Shown here piece by piece: positions 1 to 13,700 of a stretch of DNA of 64,000 bases. The position numbers and the translations under genes are program-made. Each line of letters opens with the position of its first letter. Positions within the stretch are counted from its first letter, which is position 1. This DNA comes from Margaritifera margaritifera (lineage: Eukaryota > Mollusca > Bivalvia > Unionida > Margaritiferidae), in NCBI GenBank assembly GCA_029931535.1, contig JAQPZY010001686.1, positions 8,805,001-8,869,000 on the forward strand. Reading direction: 5' to 3'. The notes under the pieces were generated by a model. That model had not been told where the DNA came from and did no database searches. It saw nothing but the letters and a program-made list of their open reading frames with translations.

Positions 1-1462
1 AGAGAGTTACTAGTTCTTATTAGTAATGATCAAATTATGTATTTCCATCTGTTGTGCATCACAACTGTTGCTTCCATGTGGAACAGATATATAAGATACG
101 TTTGACAGCGCACAATGCTGATATCCAATGTGTTTTGATACTCCTGTTATTTATTTAAAATTTATGATCGGAGCGTACTGATGTCAGATTGTGTACATTT
201 ATTTTTTTTTTCTTTCCCTCTTGTTAATTTTACATCCTCAAGTTGTAGTCTAATGAAGCGACTGCTCATATTCACCCAACCGTATAAATGTTATCTTTGC
301 TGGATGGGAAGCGTTCACTCAGCTTTGTTATCAATCGTATTTTGTGCTTAACATTTGTTATTTTCCTTTCTCAAATTACTGCTAAGTTTGCAGTTGTTTA
401 TTCTCTATGTATTGTATGACTGATTGTAATCTTCGTAACACGGAGGAAATAAAGAAACCAATCAATTAAAGAACCCCGAGATATAGAAATGGGTGAAACA
501 GTTGAGATCAAATTAGGACGTCTGAAAGTACAAGACAGTGAGCACGTGCTCAGTGGAAAGAAAAGGAATACTTGAAACATCCATATCGAGCGAACATTTA
601 TTTTTCATTCTTTTTGTTCTTCTTTCAGATTGATTCAAAAAATGAAAACTTGTGCATATACCCGTATCTATAACCGATAATTAAAAATAAGGAATTATAA
701 TCATCCTTCGTTCAGGAGCCACTCCTTTTTTTTTTTGGGGGGGGGGGGGGGGGATTCAATAAATCGGAGAATATAAACCCGTACTATGCAATACTTACAA
801 TTCCAATTAGACCTTTTTTTTTTTTTTTTTTTGCACGGAATACCCCAGCACACTTAATTCGCTCTAACACCACTTTCAAATACATCCGCTTTCCTGGAGA
901 AAAATCACGCTCCTCACATCCTCACAGCTATTAATCATTCAGAATATATCGCTGACATAAGGCTGTTTTTACTCCTGGGTCATCTAAACTTTAGTCCATC
1001 GTCTCCGCGCAGGAGTATATGAGCACATTGACTGGACCGTACCTTCTTTCTTTAATCACATATTGAAATTCAATAAAAAACGAGGGATAAAAAAATAAAT
1101 AAAAAAAAACCCGTATGACGGCTCAGATGCTCTTCATTGTGTCGTCATCAGTATATTGTGGCGTCTGCCGCGTGCTACCTTGTAATGTCGTCAGCCTTGT
1201 GGTCTGTCTCTGCAAGTAAGGAATTCGTGACTTTCCTCCTAAGTATTAGGTACAATGACATTCTGCATTAAAGCCATTGTAGAGAAAAGATCGCGGAAAT
1301 TGCAATATAAATTCAGTGTAATGCAGTTATCAAAGTGTGAGGTTTTCTCCAGGTGGCATTTCAGCAGCAAATTTACAGCGTTGTGGCAGTAGTATTTATC
1401 CTTCCGATGGGACGTAATCCACTGTGAGGAGTATCTGGATACATATGTAAAGACTAGGGGCA
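1..1462. other. Noncoding, left edge
   Basis: No convincing coding segment on either strand. It lies downstream of the last visible exon of the left mutarotase gene (minus strand), so it is most likely that gene's intron. It contains a T-run joined to a long G-run at about 724-753 and a second T-run near 813-832. I looked for the four missing 3' mutarotase exons here and found none. Confidence 0.5.
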
Positions 1463-1850
1463 ATGTAACAAAAGAAAAGACTCAAACAAGCTTTCAAGAT
1501 TTAAAATAGAAATATTAAATTTCCGAAAATATTAAAATATTTCAACAAACAATCAATGTGAAAGAATTAAAAATAACTTACAGTATAGAATATATCCTTA
1601 AAAGTCCTAAATTGTTCTAAAGTTCACTGATCCGGATGTTAATCCAAATGTTCCGAATGAAGTAGATTCTGAATGAAACCTTCACTGGACTGATGTGGTA
1701 ATAAGAATCAGTATATCCAAGTTTTATAAATTCCACATAGTCCTTGTGAATATGGAATAACACAAGTTCTAGAAATGTTTCCGATAATTCCACGGAGCTG
1801 TATAATTACTGAAGTTGAAGAAACAGTACTAATCCAGAATGTACCGTATG

Positions 1851-1941
<91 letters not shown>

Positions 1942-2350
1942 TTGAAACAGAACATCCGCACACAAAATGAACCAAATTCGTTTATGACCTCTCAGGCTAT
2001 CAAACTATGCTAGGAATGCTAGAATGCTGCTATAAATTATATTTTATAGTCTCTTAATACGCAGAATAGAAATAAAAACCCATTTAATCCTTCTAGAACC
2101 AACCTTCTCTGAACCAATCAGAAACTAGGTTATGCGTGACATCTCTAAAGTACCAGTGTACTAACGTTTTTAACAGTCAATAAAGTGTTTACTCATAGAA
2201 TCTAGGTCAGAAGTTCATACCCTCACGCGCTAAAAACACGTGATATGACTAAGGCTTTAGTAAAATATCGATCCAATTTACCGTATGTGTATTCACGGCA
2301 AGACGACAGCTGTTAGACTAAGAACAGAGATCATAAACTAATAAACTATA
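1463..2350 (-). mobile_element. Diverged copy of the LTR-like repeat family seen at 30.4 and 39.7 kb
   Basis: Words such as GTAACAAAAGAAAAGACTC, AAAATAACTTACAGTAT, AGTCCTAAAT and AATGTTCCGAAT occur in the same order as in the clean solo LTR at 30372-31124. This copy is truncated at the start, lacks recognisable ends and is interrupted by a TA microsatellite at about 1853-1939. Boundaries are approximate. Confidence 0.4.
1853..1939. repeat. (TA)n microsatellite
   Basis: An uninterrupted run of alternating T and A of about 87 bases. Confidence 0.97.
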
Positions 2351-2528
2351 CCATTATTAAAAGAAAAATGATATATAATTCCGTAACAAGATATACATGC
2401 GTTCCAGGCATGATAACGAACTTTGCCGGTATTGGCAATGTTGCACCTGTTTGCCGTACATTATTACCGGAATTGTAAAAAAAAAACAAATACAAAATAT
2501 ACTAAATTTCCGTCATTGAGCTACTTAC

Positions 2529-2738
2529 ATGACCTGCCAGATTGAAGTAAGCATGGTTGGTGAGGTTAAGGATCGTAGGCTGGGAGGTAGTGGCGGTATA
2601 CTCTAGAACGAGTTTGTTGTCTGCTGTCAGCTCATATGTGACAGTGGTAGTCAGTTTCCCTGGATATCCCTCCTCGCCGTCTGCACTGACATAGGTCAAT
2701 ATTACTTTGTTGTCTTTGACTTTGGCGTCCCAAATTTT
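2529..2738 (-). CDS. Left mutarotase, exon 4 (visible)
   Basis: 210 bp, 70 codons, phase 0 at both ends, the same length as the equivalent exon of the right paralog. Acceptor TTATTATCCAG and donor GTAAGT are canonical. It encodes KIWDAKVKD, then [12 protein letters not shown] and the [12 protein letters not shown] motif holding the second catalytic histidine. Confidence 0.95.
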
Positions 2739-5700
2739 CTGGATAATAAAGTTTGGGTTATAGGCGTTTTGAACGGAGGAAGAATTTTTACACGTTAAAT
2801 CAGTTAGATTAATCGATGTTGATTTATCAATCACTCAATGATATTCTTTGTATCACTCAGGACTGTAATTCTAGCCCCAGGAAACACGCAGACACGTCGT
2901 TTCAAGAAAACAATCAGACAAGGCCAACACGCAAGAAGAGAAAATGCAAATATACTGGAATCACACAATGAATTGCATACATCCATCCTATTGCATATAT
3001 TTTCCTGTTTCAGTATTAACAAAATATTTTTCAAAGGGAACACAATAGTAACTTTACCTCTAGTAGTTTTCTACAAATACAGGCAATGTAAGAAATATAA
3101 CTTCCCGAAGGGTCTTTCAGAAATGTGTATGAGCGTATATGCATATGTGTGTGTGTGTTGGTGTGTATGTGCGTATATGCATGTGTGTGTGTGTTGGTGT
3201 GTATGTGCGTATATGCATGTGTGTGTGTGTTGGTGTGTATGTGCGTATATGCAGGTGTGTGTGTGTTGGTGTGTATGTGCGTATATGCATGTGTGTGTGT
3301 GTGTTGGTGTGTATGTGCGTATATGCAGGTGTGTGTGTGTGTGTGCTGGTGTGTATGTGCGTATATGCATGTGTGTGTGTTGGTGTGTATGTGCGTATAT
3401 GCATGTGTGTGTTGGTGTGTATGTGCGTATATGCAGGTGTGTGTGTGTTGGTGTGTATGTGCGTATATGCATGTGTTTGTTGGTGTGTATGTGCGTATAT
3501 GCATGTGTGTGTGTTGGTGTGTATGTGCGTATATGCAGGTGTGTGTGTGTTGGTGTGTATGTGCGTATATGCATGTGTGTGTTGGTGTGTATATGCGTAT
3601 ATGCATGTGTGTGTGTTGGTGTGTATGTGCGTATATGCATGTGTGTATGTGTGTGTGTGTGTGTTGGTGTGTATGTGCGTATATGCAGGTGTGTTGGTGT
3701 GAATGTGCGTATATGCATGTGTGTGTGTTGAAAATGGCCACAATGCTATTGTGCGTCTTAAATTGAAGCCCCACCGACTTTGATTCGGCTATTAAAGTGG
3801 CCATCGAAAAAGGCCAAGAAGCTATTATGCGCTTTGCAGCGACTGCAGCGCCACCGAATTTGATTCGCCTATGGCAAATACAGCCAAAAATGGCTACGAG
3901 ACCACTGTGCGCCTTAGCTTGGGCTACTGATGTGGCAGCTGTTGCCTTAGATACGTGGTTAGCGATCGTGTTGAGCTTTGTTTCGGCCAAGACGCGAATT
4001 TCATTGTGGTTTTTTGCCGCCTTCGTGGTCAGCCGCCAGCTAATGATTGTTGACAACAGACCAACCCCCGCCAAACCGGTGCCCAGAGACACAACTGTCA
4101 GTGTGCTGTCGGCACCGTCCACTACATGTACTGCGCGCCTGAACTTTTTGTACAGGGAACACCGTTGTTCAGCTTCTGCGCGAAGAAAGCTTCAACCTCG
4201 CAGATCTTTTTCAGGCGAAAGTCGTGCGGATCATAGATCGTAGAATACAGCGTCATTATAATTTCTCTATAAGTAGCGTGATAAGAAAGTTTCATTAATC
4301 TGGAGCGGTGGGCGAGGGGTTAGCTCCACTGCGGAGACGCACCTCTAACCTGTTGTCCTGGCTTACTGGCAAGGCGGCCGTGATGTCAAAGAAGATGTCA
4401 GTTTGGTTAATCTTAACACGCATGCCAAAATGATCGCACAAAAAATAAAAATAAAATAAAAAAAAGGAGCAGCAATTATATGTTTTTTTGTTGTTGATTA
4501 CTGTGATGTCGAAAACGCGTCTTTTTCGAATATAACTTTGCTTTCGTTTCTGGTGAGACGAGTTAAAGAGGGACTTACAAGCCCCGACGGAAAGGTTATA
4601 GACGAGAACGTTTTGCCAAATAACAAATCGTTATTGTAATAGCTATCCCGTTTGAAACGGGCAGTACTTTCGGCTGTTGTTCCGACAGTGGTTTGTATTC
4701 ATTGTCGATGTCATTCTCTTGTTGTGCAAGCTGCGCCAACACCGTGTCTTTCTCGTCGATCGGAGGATCGGCAGGCACCAATGATTCATGTTCCTTGTTT
4801 ATGTCTGGTTACTCCGCCATGACCTTGCTTTCACTAGTATAGCGCGGGTTCAAATTGCGGAAGCCGATGATGTCAGAGTGGCTGAGAATTTCGACTCTTG
4901 TGCGTTGACGTTAAGGCCCTCACACCAGATGGTGTCTCCAGCGGCAAACAAAGAGGGAAAACTAGTTGTAAAAAGCTTTTGTATGAGACGTTATTGCGTT
5001 ACTAGTCACTGCTGTCAGTATGTGCCCGTTCGACTCCTTTTACACGGAGTGAAAGCGTTGCTCACGTTCCGTTACTACGATTCCCATGGAGGTTAGTGAA
5101 ATAAACTCTTGCACCCGGGACGGTGATAGTGTCGTTGTCGTTGCCGAGGGTAAAACCACGAACGTTCTTCAAGTTCTTCATTGAATCCCAGCGAAAATAA
5201 CAAGACGCATTTATTGCTGTAGTCCCAGTCACCGACGTGATATTGTCCGCCGTTAAGTACACGACCTTCAAGGCAGCACCAGTGGCCGAGAGTTTCAGCA
5301 TCTGTGGGATCTTTTGGGACGGCCTTAAACGGGGGCGATAGTCCGAAGGGACTTGCAGCCCGGTTACTAGCGAAGCCCGGACCATGTAAACTCATAGTGT
5401 GCTAGCACTAATTTTAATCTCAAGGGTGATAGTGTACGCCAGCATATTAACCGGTGATTGTCTTTCGTCTAATATGCGTATATAGAGCTCCTGGATACTG
5501 CCTTTACGTAGTCTACGTCAATGTGTTTTCCAAAGGAGACAGTACGCGACTACCCGTAGGACTCGCCACCCACAGGAATGACTTGTAGCATGGAACTCTT
5601 TTCTTCAACAAGAATACTCTCAGTTTTGTTTATCTGATCGAGGAGGACACAGAGCCGTAGGACGTTGATAAACGCTGTATGCGTCATGAATCTCCTCCGT

Positions 5701-8700
5701 AGCCCCTGTGTGCGTCTGCTGCGATGGTTTCAAGTGCGGGCGGGTCGAAACACTTTCAGTTGGTAGGCTCTGAATCATAGACCTGTCGTAGAGGTTATTG
5801 GCGCGGTTGAGGCTCTCCAGCTGTTTGGCTTTACTCTGTCATAGACTGGACACATTGGGTTCGTCAACAGAAGCACATGAGGTAGAAATCATGGTAGCTT
5901 CCCATCTTTTAACAGCCAAATGTCTTCCACACGCTCTGCGCTTGATCACAGTCTTTTTCAGATATATCGGTGCGGTAGAGGTAGGTGTAGAAGGCCTCCA
6001 TCGGCCGAAACTTTGTTTCTTCGAAGCGCTCCCAGCTGTTCATGTGTTCATGAGGGTACACTCATTTGCTTGTAATGAGGACGATGTCAGTACCACGTAC
6101 TGTGACCCTTGTTGTGGCGCGGAATGCCTTCTTTTGGTAGGTTAGCTACCAGCTTTTCCAGGCTGCTGTACATAGACTGTAGCTGCCCTAGTGAGAAAGT
6201 GATGTACTTCTAAATGCTGTTTGCGATGGCGCTGATTTTTCCAGACGAGGCTGTTCCGATTGCCTCTATCATAAGGTGCCCGTCGCAGTCGCGCTGGTTA
6301 GTTAGCACAACTGACACGTTTGATTTCTCTGGGTAGATCGGCACCTTAAGGTTACATGCTTTGTGGGATATGACAGTGTTCTCGCTCCCAATCGTTACAT
6401 ATTGCCTTGCCACAGATCTAACAGTCTGTAGTTTCCTGTAGAGTGTTACGGTCGTCTCCATCCATTTTTATCTCTGCGGGATTTGGAAACACCTGTCAGA
6501 TTTCCTTCAACTCACGCTAAAGTCTCAGAATGAAAGTAGCGAGAATTTCCGTGCCACGTATCACACCGGCTTATTGAAGAGACAATCGCAGTAGAAAACT
6601 ATGTAGCAAAGGCTACACTGGACCTGGTAGGCAATATTTTGCGTGTGTCTTTTATCAGGATTTCCGCGTGCACGGCCTTCCACTGGTACCTTCAGTGCCT
6701 TGAGATCTGCACAGATGATGTACGGAACCCGCATCTGGCGGTGGTGGTTATGGAAGGCTATGGTATTCTTTCCTGGCTCCTGTAAAGCACTTTGGTGTTG
6801 GAATGTAGCTGCGGTCGCGAAACGGGCAGTACTGCGATACATCGAGGGCAAGTACTTGACAACGAACACATATACATATCCCAACCTCTCGCACATGTAA
6901 TCTTTAATATGCCTTAGTATGGTGACATGAGCTTGGTCAACCATCTGATCGATCTCATCAATGCGCAGTACGGCGGTGGCAGCATTCCGGATATAGGCCG
7001 TCACTTTTATCCTCTCTTGCTCAGGTTTTTCATCGCAGACTTTTTGCAGGCCAGGTGGAATAACTTTCTCTAGCTGTGCTGTCAACAAGATGTTAAACTT
7101 CAGGCCATCTAGTATCATCAGGACAGCTTGTGTACCAGGGGCCATAGCTTTAAGGAATACCGAAACGTCGTTTTAGAGTCTGTGCTTTTCTGGCACAGTG
7201 GTGTGATATTATTTTACAATATCGCCGTCTCGCTTTAGCAGCCTTGGAGCTCGACAAAAGCTGGCAGTTTCCTGCGTTCTTTCCTTTGGAATTTGGCTGC
7301 GCTTTTCTTTTTTCCTTTGAGGTTGAACCTTAGCGATAAGCATATCGATGTATTCATCGACTAGGTCATTATCTTGCTTTGAAGCTGCAACTGGCCGTTG
7401 TTTTGCTAAACCTCACGCCTCAAGCTGGGACTGGCTGATGAGCCCTACTCGCCTGTAGTGCGTCAAGTGCATCGTCATATCCAATATGTGTTATCTGCCC
7501 TCTGCGAAGCAACTCATTCAATGTGAACAGTCAATCATCGTGTTGTGCTCCTGTAATTCCTTGTCTATAGTGCTTTATAGGTGTACTACCAATCTCTAAA
7601 CAGGTTGTCGGACCTCCCTTATTTGTTGAAATACCTTCATAAACTGCTTCCTGGTTCCCTTTTCTGTATTCACTAGATTGTGCTGTACCCTATCGCTTCC
7701 ACTTTCTTTGTCTCTGTAGGTGAAATTTACAGTAATCTCACAAACACCTTCTTTTTTTAGCAGCAAACAATATCCACATCCATCAATCACTTACAGCAAT
7801 GATAACCTTTCATTTTTTGTTTTAGGCTTACCAATAGCGAAATATTCTTCAAAATAAAAATAGAATATGTCTTTGCCGTTATTGTCGGTAAAGGGTGCCT
7901 CCCCAATCCACGCAGAGCTGCATAATTTCCCGATGGCCTACTTTGTAGCGCTTCAATCCTTGCAGAGTTGTACAATATGTTTTTGGCCACCAGAGGCGGC
8001 CATAGCAGTAGCATAATCATAGTAGTAGCCTCTCTGCGCTTTGCAAATTTCCATAGCGTCCACGTGCGTACCTAAGGCGGCCATAGCCATTGCCCGATCG
8101 TATTTAGGATTCTTAGATTTCTTAACAATCTCACGCCTGTCCTCCACCAAACAGACCCTCATAACGTACACGTGGCCGTTTTTACCAGCCTCTTCTAAAG
8201 CCAGATCTAACTTTCTTACGCCGTAATCTTTCAAGAGCTGCAAAATCGTTCCGTGACCGTATCTGGCTGCATATAGCAAGGCTTTTTAAAATCAGTGGCA
8301 CCCAATGACTTGCATTTTTGCACCTCAGCTTTCGTTGCCTTTATGGGCAGCCTCGGCCATATTAATCTGAAGTAATGGTAGAAGTTGCATGGACATTTTC
8401 CCAGTCTTTATCAGTGAGACTTTAAAAAAATAAAAACATGCAGGATACGTGACCCCCCCCCCCCCGACCGCTTTTTGTGCTACGAGAAACATGCTGAGAG
8501 CTCCCGCTGACCCAAGGGCATAAATCGTCGTGTGCGATGGGGATATATTGGAATGTGAGTCAAAATGCTTCGTTCACATCTAGTAAAATGAAGGTCTAAC
8601 ATATGCCAGTGCTACGAGGATAGAGTCGATTAGGACCAAAAGTTTTTTTTTTTTTATCTCCACCGATGATGTTTGATCCTCAAATAACCGAATGACCGAA

Positions 8701-9526
8701 AAAGTTTATACCTTGTCGAATCCTTCCGTGCCGCCATGTAAAGAAAACCTCTCCCGATTTAACGTAACACTGTACTCTTTTCCATCCAGCGTGAAGCGTC
8801 CGTTTTTAATTCTGTTTGCGTAGCGACCAACCAGGGCCCCAAAATACGGTTTCTGCGTCAGATAACCTAGAAATATACATGAATTGCTCAATGCTTGGAT
8901 GAACCATTAAAATGAACGGTCGCTTTACTTTATGAGAACTATTTTCTTCAAACCATTTGATAAAAGTTTTTACTGTAGCTTGAAATCTTGCCACATCATG
9001 ACACAGAACTGTTGCAACGTAGCTGAATTACTTGGGCTGCCTCCAATCAACACCTACATAGCTTCCCCATCATTTCTAAACCTCAGCCGATGCAAACCTG
9101 AGGTGGCTCAAAGTGACCTAATCCTGCCACGAGGTGGAGTGAATAGAATCATTAGCTGGACCAGTAAATATCAGTTAAAATAACAATCGAAAGCTAATAC
9201 AACGGACTTTATGCAGGACACAAAGTGACCCTGATCTACTATTGGCTGGATTACTAAAGGAGGAGGAGGAGAAGGAAGGCAAGAATAAAGATGTGTTGAT
9301 GATGATGGTGGTGGTGGTGATGATGATGATGATAACATTGAAAAATAGCTTAAAGTCGGATTGATTTCCAATTTTGTTTTCTTCATGAACAGCACAAAAA
9401 AGGCTATTTAATAAAAAAGAGCATATAACATATTTTATATGCTTTCAATCTTGGCAAGAAAGCTGGATGAAAACAAAAGAAAAATCAAACTTTTCAAGCT
9501 GATTTAAGGTAATTTTGTGGTGAACC

Positions 9527-9590
<64 letters not shown>

Positions 9591-10659
9591 TGAAGTACCC
9601 TCTAGGCTGTCAAAGCCTAGGCTCACGTCGGCCATTTGACCAGATATATCAGGTAGGAATATATGGGTTATTATACCTCCAAACGAAATGACGTGAACCT
9701 CGATTTGATTGTCATTCTTCAAAATGAATCTGAAAAATAATGTAGTAAAACCCAGACTTGTGTACACATTAAAATTAAAAGTCAAAAAAATTTGTTTTGC
9801 CCACACAAACATTAGAAGACGAATTGTATACATATTTTCCCACTATCAATTGCAATCTCTTCACTACACATAAGGCGGTAACAAAATATACCTCGACAAG
9901 AGTGCATACCCTGGCAGTATCCACTGACAGCGGAACACATTCTTGTCGAGTGTATCGAGGAACCTCAACCAGAATGCATCCCCTACCAGTATTCACTAAC
10001 AGGGTGAACCTCGATCAGAGTGCATACCCTGCCAGTATCCACTGACAGTGAAACACGTTCTTGTCGAGTGTACTGAGTTCCGCCCTGTTAGACAGAAGTT
10101 ATAGGAAGAACAATCAATTAATGAACTCATGATGATGTACAGCCAGAGGAAATTTTGAACTTTTTGAAGGAATGCGGTATATATAACAAATTTTGACCAT
10201 ATATTTTAAGAATTTTATATTTTGTACTTGTATATTTACGTTTATATACTTTTTACAAAATTTTAACATCTTTACCTTTCATCTTTTATCTTGTAGTACC
10301 AATGTTTACATTTATTTGGAAGGGTTTATCTTATTAAACACGGCTATTTTTTAGCTTACGGGCAAAATAATTCAGCATAAAATGTTAAAAGATCGTTAAT
10401 TCGCCATTTTTAAGACTTTCATAAGCATGTTACAACGATGGAGTTCTTGCCGATGAAAGAAGAAAGAAAGAAAACACGACCAAAATTTCAACCGTTATAA
10501 GTATTTAAATGGTCACTTACCCCTTATACTAATTTGACCCTTCTTAAATTTCCCCCACTGTTAGGATTTGTATTTTTTTTAAAAAAGTATTAGTTTTTTA
10601 GACAAATGCGCCAATTTATGCATGACCCTTACAGTTTCCTATGGAACAGTATTTATGTA

Positions 10660-10711
<52 letters not shown>

Positions 10712-13700
10712 TTATTTTTTTTTTTTTGGGGGGGGGGGGTAAACTAATTTAAATAATATAATACTTACCTGTCACTGTTGCCTTGCTTGCCTCTTCCGGG
10801 ACATGAGTCCTCTCATCCAAGTTCATAATTAAAACCTCCCATTAGATAGAATGTTCTAGAATACTAGAACAGAGAGAATCCATAACCAGTCTGACTACCA
10901 CTTGATAGGTTCATATACTTCATCTCTGACGTGGACCTATTCTACGCTTGGGCCAACAGAGTGGTGTGGGAGGAGAGAATGTTGCAATAGTGACAGCTAA
11001 GTATTACATTACTTAAATTAGTTTTACCCACCAAAAAAACTACATTTTAATGGTAGTAATACATTATCTGGCCTCAAAACAACTGGTATACAAATAGTAT
11101 ACTCACCCTTACGGTACATTACTGTAAGTTGGTAGCAGATTGGGCCACATTTTGTGCCGTAACTATTGGGCTCAAGGAAAATATACCTCGCTATGGAGCG
11201 CCAAAGACCGAAGGTAATATGAGGAGAAAGTAGTGTGCGACCGCCAAAACGCGACTCTCATAACATTCTCCAATGACGAATGATTAAAACAGGCCCATGA
11301 AAAAGCAATAGCTCTGACATCATGGGCTTTATTTATCATGAGAGACTGATAGGCTGTCTTGATAGTGAGGAAATGGTGGATGCCAGGAGAGCAGCGGAGC
11401 CCTTAATAGGTACCTTTTCTTCTCCCGTTTGAAGCGACCAACTGAGGCTGGGGATCTCTATAAGGAGTGGAGACCCCTAAAGAAGCAGGTTGAAAAGGAA
11501 AGACCACAACTCGTGAGATTCCATCTAGTGAGCGAGACACCGGTCTCTGCATCTCAAAATACCTGATAAGATCGGAAAGATGTGGGTCCGTACCAATGGC
11601 TGTGCCTATAGAAAACTTGAGCGTGATTGCTAGGGCTGTCCTATAGCCCTTAATAGTAGAAACTGAATATTCTCTATCTCTCTCTGAACAGGAAGAGAAG
11701 AAAGTCTGCTATTGCGCTCAGAGAGGATCACCTAGGAGTAATGCGTTTCCTACTGCACCAATCGCAAAAATTCTCCACTTTCCAATGTAGATCTTGGGCG
11801 TTGACCGTCTCCTGACAGGTTATAATCATGCTCGAAAACATGTTCTGGCGGATAGCTCGATTAAGATGAGTCAAGCGTACAATTGGAGACTCTGTTGGTC
11901 GTGTGGAGAAGAGACTCCTGTGCTGCGACAGCAGGTCCCTCCTATGGTAATGTCTCGTCGTTTAATTTGCTTCTTGGACTGAGGCTGTATCCCTTAAAAT
12001 AACTTTGCTGAAGGCCCCGAAGGACGATTAGGATGAACAGGCTTCCTGACCGGTTTTGACGGACCAGGAGCGGATGCGAGGGACCAGCGTTGATGGTTCT
12101 TTAGATCCTGTGATGTCACGGAGGGAATGAAGCCTCCAAAGATCGTCTCTGCCTCCAAAGAAGCAGCCATAAGAAGGTTCTTACTGTGAACCAGTAAGAC
12201 CTTTGAAGTATCCAGAGCAACATCCCTCTGGAGGTGGAGCAGCAACTCCGCTGATAGCGCAATGGACATAGACAAGGCATGCCTTGAGGTTTTGAGACAG
12301 AGATTCCTCCTTCTGAAGGAAGCTGCCGAAAAAAGATCGGCATGTGAGGATATGGTGTCGAGTGTACAAACCTCAAACTTCAGCGCCTACAGCGTCTTAG
12401 CTGAAAGGCGAGCTCAGGTCCCCATCGAAATGCCCAGTTGTGATGCCCCAGCATCGGGAGGAGGGACGGGGTGGGGGTGACTAAAGGGGCCAGGACGGCA
12501 AGTGAAACCTGTAGCTGAACGGTTTCAGCGTATAGGGGGGGGGGCAGACCACCCTTTATGTTGCCTGACGAATTCCTGGCCTTAGCAAGCTCCCCTCCCA
12601 TAGTCGATCGAGTGGGTAACAGAAGATCTGGAAGTGATGGCGCCCCTGAGAGTCTCTACAAAGGGGAAATATTTTCTTGTCCTACACGCCCGATAGATTG
12701 GGACACAAATCGGAGGTGGGGGTGAGAGAAGACGGAAATCTTCGTTTACTGCCTTGTCAAAAGACCAGATTTCTTCTCCTCTGCCGCCTGAGCCGACAGG
12801 GTACCCACTGGGAGGCGGAAGAACCATCTTAGACGGATCCTCCGCGAGCTCACTCGAGTCCACCTTCGTCCTGTTCTTGCTCTTGGGGGGGGGGGAGGGA
12901 GACAGGCCTTTCCGAAGCAGTGTCCTTTCGATGAGGGGAGGCTTGGAAGTAGGAGAGTGGTGGAATTTCCTCGTGCTAGCAGGCTATTGAGAAGGATAGG
13001 AAACGTGTTTCATGCATCCTCTAGGAGTTTGCTCGTCCCTGAACTGAGCAAGGGGAGTGAAAGTACTGCCCTTACCTGCAGGCCTATTAGGGGATGGGAA
13101 CGCTTTTCATCTGTCCTAGATCGTCTAAGGAGAGAAGACCCCCCCCCTTCTTTTTTGTTTGGCTTCACATGAGCAGACGATGCAGGTCCCGTCTGAACTG
13201 TTCTGTGACCAGGACATGGGCATCCATGGCGCCATGTATGTGAAGCAAGGTTCGCTTCCCGGGGATGGATGTACTCACATCCCGTAGGGATTGGAAAGTA
13301 ACATAGGGAATAGGGGGATGCCGATGCGATTCCCTTCCCTAGCCTGACGTATATACGCCGGCTCCTTATTCCCAACAGGATTAATCTGCAAAGTGGAGAC
13401 GGGCGGGTGGGGGGTGGGGGTGTACACCCGATCCCTGTCCCCGTACAGCTGATAGGATCCCATTGACCGATGACCGTTACTCAAAGAACGGTTACCGGTG
13501 ACTGGTTATTATTATTATTTTTTTTAGAGGGTGCTGCTCACGCTCTAGCCGGGGCGCGCACTTGCTCTGTTTAATTATTGTTTTCCTTTAAGAAAGAGGA
13601 AGACCCTCCTGAGATCGAGGAGTCTTCTTCTTCTGAGTTCATAAGGGCCAAGAAAAGGATCTCATACCCTCCTGGGATGGAGAAAATAAAGATCCCATAT

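Noticed and set aside
1..2500. Search for the missing 3' exons of the left mutarotase gene
   Set aside because: No segment encoding the GFDHNF, GFCLE or LRPGE landmarks was found on the minus strand; they are presumed to lie off the window.
3031..4122. Long minus- and plus-strand frames over the GT minisatellite (His/Thr-rich and Cys/Val-rich)
   Set aside because: They translate a tandem repeat in all frames; only the non-repeat part above 3930 has independent support as a decayed gene.
5798..6145. 115-codon plus-strand ORF
   Set aside because: Antisense to the polymerase blocks, which have family landmarks on the minus strand.
12754..13172. Plus-strand frames in the DIRS-like element
   Set aside because: They are antisense to the Gag-like blocks and show no family features.
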